Origin: an uncultured Lachnospiraceae bacterium
Lineage (GTDB): Bacteria > Bacillota > Clostridia > Lachnospirales > Lachnospiraceae
Direction: 5' to 3'
Length of the DNA stretch: 59,067 bases
NCBI GenBank assembly: GCA_910589385.1
Contig: CAJUTU010000024.1
Span: 1-59,067 of the forward strand
A program made the position numbers and the translations under genes. The stretch's first letter is position 1; the number at the start of each line of letters is the position of its first letter. This document shows positions 53,572 to 59,067 of the stretch, piece after piece. The notes beneath the pieces are model-generated. The model had not been told where the DNA came from. It was given only the letters and a program-made list of their open reading frames with translations, and did not search any database.

Positions 53572-54822
53572 TTATATGACCTGCATTTCGTCAAGGTTAT
53601 CTTTATTTTTTCCCTTTGGCCCACGTTTATCCTCCCATATTTTCAACAATGTATCCAGCAGCTTCCCTGCTGCCTCTTCCTTGGTAAGCATGGGGAGGTC
53701 TATGATTTCTTCCTGTCCGATCAGGACCAGATGGTTGGTATCTGTTCCAAATCCAGCCCCGGTCTCTTTCAAACTGTTTGCCGCAATCAGGTCTGCTTTT
53801 TTCGACTCCAGCTTTTTCTTTGAGTTTTCCAGCAGATCCTTCGTCTCCATGGAAAACCCGCAAAGCACCTGTCCCTCTTTTTTCCGGGTTCCCAGCCATG
53901 CAAGTATATCCGTGGTCCGTTTAAGCGCAATATCCAGCTCCCCGTCCTTTTTTTTCATTTTATCCTCTGCTGTTTCCAGAGGCGTATAGTCTGCAACTGC
54001 CGCCGCCTTGATGATAAAATCCTGCTCTTCATAGTGTTTGACAATCGCCTGGAACAAATCTGCCGCACTGGTCACAGAAACCACTTTAACAAATGGCGGT
54101 GGGATTAAAGAGACCGGACCACTGATCAGGGTCACATCTGCTCCCCTAAGCATCGCCTGCCTGGCAATCGCATATCCCATTTTTCCTGTAGAATGATTGC
54201 TTAAAAAGCGGACCGGATCCAGTGCTTCTCTGGTCGGCCCGGCCGTGACAAGTACTTTTTTTCCTTTTAAATCTTTTTCACATGCAATTTCTCTGAGAAT
54301 GTAGTCCAGCAGTACTTCTTCCGACGGCATTTTCCCGTCTCCTGTGGCGCCGCATGCCAGATATCCATTGTCAGGGGGAACAATGATCTTCCCATACTGT
54401 GCAAGTCGGGCCAGATTATCCTGGACTGCCGGGTTGTGATACATATTCACATTCATTGCCGGAGCAACAATGACCGGGCAGGTCATTGCCAGCGCCGTTG
54501 TGCTTAACATGTCATCAGCCAGCCCGTATGCCAGCTTCGCGATCATATTTGCCGAAGCCGGGGCTACCAACAGGACAGATGCCCTTGCCGCTAAAGATAC
54601 ATGTGCAATGTGGAACTGAAAATTACGGTCAAAGGTATCTACCATGCACTTGTTTCCCGTTAATGATTCAAATGTTGTCGGATGTATAAAATTCGTTGCA
54701 TTCTCTGTCATGATCACATGTACGTCTGCGTGCAGCTTCATAAGCCGGCTGGCAAGACCTGCGATCTTATATGCGGCAATACTGCCTGTTACTCCAAGAA
54801 CGACTGTTTTTTCTTTCAGCAT
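53572..54822 (-). CDS. coaBC: Phosphopantothenoylcysteine decarboxylase / phosphopantothenate-cysteine ligase
   Basis: 416 aa fusion. CoaC half (1 to about 185): GSIAAYKIAGLASRLMK, catalytic His in FQFHIAHVSLAA, substrate clamp PAMNVNMYHNP and ACGATGDGKMP. CoaB half: VTAGPTREALDPVRFLSNHS, AAVADYTP and the C-terminal NHLVLIG. It makes 4'-phosphopantetheine from phosphopantothenate and cysteine. Last gene of the pan operon. Confidence 0.96.
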   Translation of the reverse strand: MLKEKTVVLGVTGSIAAYKIAGLASRLMKLHADVHVIMTENATNFIHPTTFESLTGNKCMVDTFDRNFQFHIAHVSLAARASVLLVAPASANMIAKLAYGLADDMLSTTALAMTCPVIVAPAMNVNMYHNPAVQDNLARLAQYGKIIVPPDNGYLACGATGDGKMPSEEVLLDYILREIACEKDLKGKKVLVTAGPTREALDPVRFLSNHSTGKMGYAIARQAMLRGADVTLISGPVSLIPPPFVKVVSVTSAADLFQAIVKHYEEQDFIIKAAAVADYTPLETAEDKMKKKDGELDIALKRTTDILAWLGTRKKEGQVLCGFSMETKDLLENSKKKLESKKADLIAANSLKETGAGFGTDTNHLVLIGQEEIIDLPMLTKEEAAGKLLDTLLKIWEDKRGPKGKNKDNLDEMQVI

Positions 54823-54919
54823 GTTTTCCTCCTGGTTTTATGTTATGCGTTTCGCTTGACGCAGGTTTTGAAGCAGCTCTGCGGATTTGACACGCTGCTG
54901 CCTGCGGTGGGATTTTTGA

Positions 54920-55309
54920 TTACATATCCTGCAGACGGCCGTGTTTTTCATAAGATGTAACCCGTTTAATGTGGTTTTCTTCATCTACAAACACGACTTT
55001 GGGAGCGTATTCTTTCGCCTCTTCCGGTGTCATGCCCGCATAACACATGATGATGATCTTATCTCCTGTCTGTACCATACGGGCCGCAGCACCGTTGAGG
55101 CAGATCAGGCCGCTTCCGCGCTCTCCGGCAATGACATAGGTTTCGAAGCGTTGGCCGTTGTTCACGTCTACAATCTGCACCTGCTCATATTCCTGAATAC
55201 CGGAGGCTTCCAGGAGAGTTTCATCTATTGTAATACTTCCTACATAATCCAGCTCTGCCTGGATGACTGTCGCACGGTGGATTTTTCCTTTTAACATTGT
55301 AAGTATCAT
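54920..55309 (-). CDS. panD: Aspartate 1-decarboxylase proenzyme
   Basis: 129 aa. It self-cleaves at Gly24-Ser25 (YVGSITID) to form the pyruvoyl group. LKGKIHRATV and LNGAAARMVQTGDKIIIM are conserved. It makes beta-alanine for PanC. AAAGGAG lies 10 nt before ATG 55309, giving the E. coli numbering. Confidence 0.96.
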   Translation of the reverse strand: MILTMLKGKIHRATVIQAELDYVGSITIDETLLEASGIQEYEQVQIVDVNNGQRFETYVIAGERGSGLICLNGAAARMVQTGDKIIIMCYAGMTPEEAKEYAPKVVFVDEENHIKRVTSYEKHGRLQDM

Positions 55310-55398
55310 AAAGGGGATGCTCCTTTGGGATTGAAATATTTTTTAGTTGTTCGAAATGGGAACCGGGTTTCCAGCCATGCAAGCCCGAAGCGCATGGC

Positions 55399-56244
55399 TT
55401 ATTGTAATAGAACATTATCAATCAGTCTTGTTTTTCCTATGAAGACTGCTATGGCTATCAGGGTGGGGCCGTCGATGGTGTGGTGGATCTCAATGGTGTC
55501 CCAGCGGACCATTTCTACATAATCTATGCGGGCCAGGGGTTCGGCTTTTTTGATGATATTTTTCATGGTTTCCAGTATTTTGTCTCCATCTTTTTCTCCG
55601 CCCTCTGCCATAGCTTTTGCTGCGAAAATGGCTTTTGACAATACCAGCGCGGCTTTTCGTTCTTCGTCGGAAAGGTATGTGTTTCTGGAACTTTTTGCCA
55701 ATCCGTCTTCTTCCCGGATGATCGGGCAGCCAATGATTTCCAGATCCATGTTCAGATCCCTTACCATACGCCGGATAACCGCAAGCTGCTGGGCATCTTT
55801 CTGGCCGAAATAGGCGCGGTCCGGAGCCACGATATTGAACAGCTTATTCACAACGGTACAAACCCCCCGGAAATGCGTAGGACGGCTTTTTCCGCATAGT
55901 TCTTCTGTCACTTTTCCTGCATCTACAAACGTAGAAAAATCTTCCGAATACATTTCCGATGCCTCCGGAGCAAAGATCAAAGATGCGCCTGCCTGTTCAC
56001 ACAGTTTACGGTCCGCCTCAAGATCTCTGGGATAAGTCTCCAGATCTTCCGTCGGCCCAAACTGGATCGGGTTTACAAAGATACTGACCACCACACGGTC
56101 ATTTTCTTCCACTGCACGGTCGATCAGGCTCTTATGCCCTTCGTGCAGATACCCCATAGTCGGCACCAGACCTACACTTAACCCTTCTTTTTTCCATGCC
56201 TTCACCTGTGCCCTTACACCGGCTGCTGTTTTTTCAATCTGCAC
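55399..56244 (-). CDS. panC: Pantothenate synthetase
   Basis: 281 aa. PTMGYLHEGHKSLI carries the HxGH nucleotidyl-transfer motif. YFGQKDAQQLAVIRRMV and the late S-R loop ADGLAKSSRNTYLS-like segment (DGLAKSSRNTYLSDEER) are conserved. It joins pantoate and beta-alanine. It is 18 bp after panB. Confidence 0.96.
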   Translation of the reverse strand: MQIEKTAAGVRAQVKAWKKEGLSVGLVPTMGYLHEGHKSLIDRAVEENDRVVVSIFVNPIQFGPTEDLETYPRDLEADRKLCEQAGASLIFAPEASEMYSEDFSTFVDAGKVTEELCGKSRPTHFRGVCTVVNKLFNIVAPDRAYFGQKDAQQLAVIRRMVRDLNMDLEIIGCPIIREEDGLAKSSRNTYLSDEERKAALVLSKAIFAAKAMAEGGEKDGDKILETMKNIIKKAEPLARIDYVEMVRWDTIEIHHTIDGPTLIAIAVFIGKTRLIDNVLLQ

Positions 56245-56262
56245 TGTTTTATCCTCCGCTTT

Positions 56263-57090
56263 TTAATATAATTTTTCAATCACGTCATTCCCGATACCAT
56301 AGCTGTGTTCTTCACCCGGGAACTTTCCTGACTCTACTTCTTCTATATACGCCTGGAATGCTGCCTTCATGGCGCTGCCGATATCTGCGAAGCGTTTTAC
56401 AAATTTGGGCGTATAATCGGAAAACATTCCCAGCATATCCTGATAGACCAGAATCTGCCCGTCACATCCGGCTCCAGCACCGATTCCGATCGTAGGGACA
56501 GAAATAGACTCTGAAATTTTTTCAGCTAATGCTGCCGGTACACATTCCAATACCATGGCAAATACGCCTGCTTCGGAGAGCGCTTTTGCATCATCCAGAA
56601 GCTTTTGTGCCGCCTCCTGGTCTTTCCCCTGTACCTTATAACCGCCAAATGCATTGATAGACTGTGGGGTAAGCCCCAGATGCCCCATGACCGGAATTCC
56701 TGCCTGTACGATCGCCTGGATCTGAGGCACAACCTCCCTGCCTCCTTCCAGCTTCACTGCGCCTGCGCGTCCCTCTTTCATCAGACGTCCCGCATTATGC
56801 ATCGCATCGTACACCGAGCATTGATAAGACATAAACGGCATATCTACGACCACCAGTGCATTTTTTGCCCCTCTGGCCACTGCCGCCCCATGATGGATCA
56901 TATCCTCCATTGTAACAGAAATCGTGTCTTCATAGCCAAGTATCACATTGCCAAGGGAATCTCCGACCAGGATCCCGTTGATCCCTGCTTCATCTTCCAG
57001 TTTTGCTGTGGAATAATCGTATGCAGTCAGCATGGAAATCTTTTTTCCGTCCTGCTTCGCTTTCTTAAATGTTGCTGCTGTGTTTTTCAT
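56263..57090 (-). CDS. panB: 3-methyl-2-oxobutanoate hydroxymethyltransferase
   Basis: 275 aa. MLTAYDYSTAKLEDEAGI, GDSLGNVILGYEDTISVT, metal-binding and catalytic PFMSYQ, KLEGG and the late GIGAGAGCDGQILVYQD. It adds a hydroxymethyl group to ketoisovalerate to make ketopantoate. ATG 57090 (AAGGAGTGG upstream) gives the usual length. It overlaps the end of panG by 26 nt. Confidence 0.96.
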   Translation of the reverse strand: MKNTAATFKKAKQDGKKISMLTAYDYSTAKLEDEAGINGILVGDSLGNVILGYEDTISVTMEDMIHHGAAVARGAKNALVVVDMPFMSYQCSVYDAMHNAGRLMKEGRAGAVKLEGGREVVPQIQAIVQAGIPVMGHLGLTPQSINAFGGYKVQGKDQEAAQKLLDDAKALSEAGVFAMVLECVPAALAEKISESISVPTIGIGAGAGCDGQILVYQDMLGMFSDYTPKFVKRFADIGSAMKAAFQAYIEEVESGKFPGEEHSYGIGNDVIEKLY

Positions 57091-57943
57091 CGTTCTTTCC
57101 ACTCCTTTTCCATAATTGGGAGAGTCCTGTATAATCCCTCTCCGGATGTTTGTGCCTCGCAATCTCTTCCAGCACTTGTGACAACCGTACATAAATTTCC
57201 CGCTTATTTCCGGAGAGCACGTCTAAATGCTTTTGAATCGTTCCCAAGTCGGCGCGCTCCACTGGCCCGGTCAGAGCGTCCTCCGCCCCCACTTCCGCCA
57301 CAGACTGGCAGTTATTCAAAAACAGCGCCTTTAATGCTTCTTCTGCGCTCTTTCGGTCAAAACCACATTCCAGCAGAAGAGAAACGCCGGTTTCAAACAA
57401 TCCTGTCACCAGATTGCTGGCAAAAACCGCGGCGCTGTGATAAAGAATTTTCTGTTCTGCCTGTATCATCCGAACCGGATTGCCAAGCGATCCAAAAAAG
57501 TCTTTCCAAAACAGCAGATGTTCCTGCGCTCCTTCAATTGTAAAATAAGCCTGTGAAATCTCCTTGTACGACTGCAGCCTGTCATGGACTGCGAACAAAG
57601 GATGGATAGAATAACCAAATGCTCCCATCTGGCTGATCCCGGAAAATACGGCGGAACTCATCGCGCCGCTGCAGTGACAAATAGACTTGCCTTTTATAGG
57701 ATATTCTTTTAGAGAATTCCATACTTCTTCAATGGCTCCGTCAGGAACCGTCAGAAAGAGAGCATCACTCGACGCTGTCAGTTCCTCCAGTGTCGCATAA
57801 TACTTCGTATTTGTAAAATCTGATGCCTGTATCGCTGATTCCCGTCCTCTGCTGTAATAACCGGATACACACATGCCCTGTTCCGTCATATACTTTCCCA
57901 GAGTGAATCCAACTTTTCCTGCACCCACAAATCCTATTCTCAT
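57065..57943 (-). CDS. panG: Rossmann-fold/DUF2520 protein, probable ketopantoate reductase PanG
   Basis: 292 aa. N-terminal NAD(P)-binding fold (MRIGFVGAGKVGFTLGKYM, FLTVPDGAIEEVW, CHCSGAMSS). C-terminal helical DUF2520 domain (residues about 130-285, SIHPLFAVHDRLQSY, YHSAAVFASNLVTGL, ALTGPVERADLGTI). This architecture matches PanG, the ketopantoate reductase that replaces PanE in some bacteria. Its place as first gene before panB, with no panE in the operon, supports the call. Confidence 0.85.
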   Translation of the reverse strand: MRIGFVGAGKVGFTLGKYMTEQGMCVSGYYSRGRESAIQASDFTNTKYYATLEELTASSDALFLTVPDGAIEEVWNSLKEYPIKGKSICHCSGAMSSAVFSGISQMGAFGYSIHPLFAVHDRLQSYKEISQAYFTIEGAQEHLLFWKDFFGSLGNPVRMIQAEQKILYHSAAVFASNLVTGLFETGVSLLLECGFDRKSAEEALKALFLNNCQSVAEVGAEDALTGPVERADLGTIQKHLDVLSGNKREIYVRLSQVLEEIARHKHPERDYTGLSQLWKRSGKNDEKHSSNI

Positions 57944-58364
57944 CTTATCACCTTCCTAAATAGCAGTCCTTTAATACGATGATGCCTTTATCCAGATAAA
58001 CCGGAAAGACAATCTATGTCTTTAAGTGCATCTCGTTATATACGCCCGCCGGGCGGCCGAGCAAGCTAAACTAATCCCAAAAAATGAAAGTGATACTCTT
58101 CTGAATCCGAATGATAAACAAGTATAAAATTTGCACTGGTATAGTTTCCTCAGGAATACTATCCGGGGTCATTATAACACTTTACCGAAACAGTGTAAAC
58201 CAAAAATTTTTCGATTCGGATCAATAAAGTTTAGCATGGAATAAATCTATTTTGCAAAAGGATACAAAAAAGATATATTGGAATGATAAAGTAAAAATGT
58301 ACAGACAGGCCAAAGAAGTGTAAAATATTGTATGGAAAAAATATGGGAATTGTGGGGGATGGAC
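57944..58364. other. Divergent region between panG and the response regulator
   Basis: No gene seen. There is a GC-rich palindrome, GCCCGCCGGGC, near 58047-58057 and a short inverted pair ACACT/AGTGT near 58178-58198. Promoters were not assigned. Confidence 0.4.
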
Positions 58365-59036
58365 ATGGAACGCAGGCTATTGATCATAGAGGACGACTGC
58401 CTGATGGCAGAGGCGGCGGCGGATTATTTTACTGGAAAGGGCTGGGGTGTGGAGACAAAAGAAGACGGAATGTCTGCTTTGGAACTGCTCCAAAGAAAAA
58501 GCTTCCATCTGATTTTGCTGGATGTAATGATGCCGGGGATAGACGGGTTTGCCGTGTGCAGGGAAATCCGCAAAAACAGTGACGTCCCCGTTATTTTTAT
58601 CACGGCGCGGGTATTGGAAGACGACATGCTGAACGGTTATTCCCTGGGAGCAGACGATTACGTGACGAAGCCCTTCTCCCTTCCTGTACTGTATGCAAAG
58701 GCCATGGCGCTGACAGGAAGGATACAGGGCGAATCCTCTATGTTGGAGATAGGGAGCCTGAAAGTGGATGTCAAAAACCATAAAGTCTGGAAATCAGGAG
58801 AAATCCTCTCCCTGCCGCCGAAAGAATATGATATGCTTCTGTTCTTTCTTGAAAATCCGGGACGGATCTACAGCCGGGAACAGCTTCTGATCCGCTTCTG
58901 GGGCTATGATTTTGACGGAAATGAGAGAGTCGTAGACAACCATATCAAAAAGCTGCGCAAAGCAATCGGAACTTGCGGATGCAGCATACAGACCGTGCGC
59001 AAAGCCGGGTATCGGGTAGTGTCAAGTAATCTATGA
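58365..59036 (+). CDS. OmpR/PhoB-family response regulator
   Basis: 223 aa. The receiver has IIEDD, phospho-Asp in LILLDVMMPG and Lys in DDYVTKPF. The C-terminal winged helix has LPPKEYDMLLFFLENPGRIY and DNHIKKLRKAIG. ATG 58365 has GGGGG about 7 nt upstream; starts at 58332 and 58356 have poorer sites. Its stop overlaps an ATG (ATGA), the usual coupling to a sensor kinase. Confidence 0.92.
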   Translation: MERRLLIIEDDCLMAEAAADYFTGKGWGVETKEDGMSALELLQRKSFHLILLDVMMPGIDGFAVCREIRKNSDVPVIFITARVLEDDMLNGYSLGADDYVTKPFSLPVLYAKAMALTGRIQGESSMLEIGSLKVDVKNHKVWKSGEILSLPPKEYDMLLFFLENPGRIYSREQLLIRFWGYDFDGNERVVDNHIKKLRKAIGTCGCSIQTVRKAGYRVVSSNL

Positions 59037-59067
59037 AAATCGAGTTGAAAAAATAGGCTCAAACGAA
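59033..59067 (+). pseudogene. Start of a downstream gene (probably the sensor kinase), apparently frameshifted
   Basis: ATG 59033 overlaps the regulator stop by 4 nt. The frame reads MKIELKK and then TAG. With one more A in the AAAAAA run it would read MKIELKKIGSNE to the window edge. Too little sequence to identify it. Confidence 0.3.

Noticed and set aside
56605..57543. 312-codon open frame on the plus strand
   Set aside because: Antisense to panB and panG, with no family resemblance.

Overview
The window looks like a chromosome segment of a motile, anaerobic, gut-type Clostridia bacterium, most likely Lachnospiraceae (Clostridium cluster XIVa). The grounds are the mix of gene families (YesL-linked sugar ABC loci, a CD3324-type regulator, clostridial-type ThiC, a DUF2520 PanG, hexuronate genes with a TRAP importer), strong AAGGAGG ribosome binding sites, TTGACx/TATAAT promoters, and a flagellin behind a sigma-D (sigma-28) type -10 box. 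Species cannot be named from sequence alone. No rRNA, tRNA or CRISPR array was seen.

Layout. 1-277: tail of a broken Rpn-type nuclease. 538-3578: GH42 beta-galactosidase with a divergent AraC regulator. 3604-10272: CocE-type hydrolase, a broken AtuA-like gene, an XRE regulator and a two-protein ABC exporter. 10363-18743: a fructoside locus (GH32, lipoprotein binding protein, two permeases, LacI regulator, YesL, small membrane protein) whose PfkB-type sugar kinase has been cut down to about 20 codons. 18894-21287: thiC under a TPP riboswitch, and small genes. 21376-24304: an unknown protein and a graveyard of gene fragments: a YhcG/DUF1016 nuclease, an ECF sigma factor and a type III toxin-antitoxin locus whose ToxN toxin is broken.

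24400-33117 is the most unusual part. It is visibly AT-rich from about 27.5 kb on. It holds a candidate ribosomally made, radical-SAM-modified peptide system: a 36-residue Cys-rich precursor, a PqqD-like recognition protein, a radical SAM/SPASM maturase, a phage-Gp13-like GNAT-fold protein and a MacB/FtsX-type ABC pair. Beside it lies a rearranged agr quorum-sensing set (agrD, agrA, agrB, agrC). The AgrD has no cysteine at the usual place and would need a serine lactone. A pair of 9-bp direct repeats with 21-bp period lies upstream of agrB, as expected for an AgrA-type LytTR regulator. I infer that agr controls the peptide genes; the sequence does not prove this.

33272-36590: isolated hypB, a lysophospholipase-like hydrolase, a frameshifted papain-like protein and a PilZ protein. 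36760-48605: a hexuronate regulon (LacI repressor, uxaA, uxaB, uxaC, dctPQM TRAP transporter). Two near-identical palindromes, TGTAAGC(G/A)CTTACA, sit just after the -10 boxes of both divergently placed operons. Embedded in it are a zinc-ribbon protein and a flagellin carrying an HExxH metalloprotease domain (flagellinolysin type). 48794-53316: a molybdenum hydroxylase operon (xdhC, xdhB, xdhA) with a Crp/Fnr regulator. 53572-57943: pantothenate/CoA operon panG-panB-panC-panD-coaBC. 58365-59036: an OmpR-type response regulator whose downstream partner gene appears frameshifted at the window edge.
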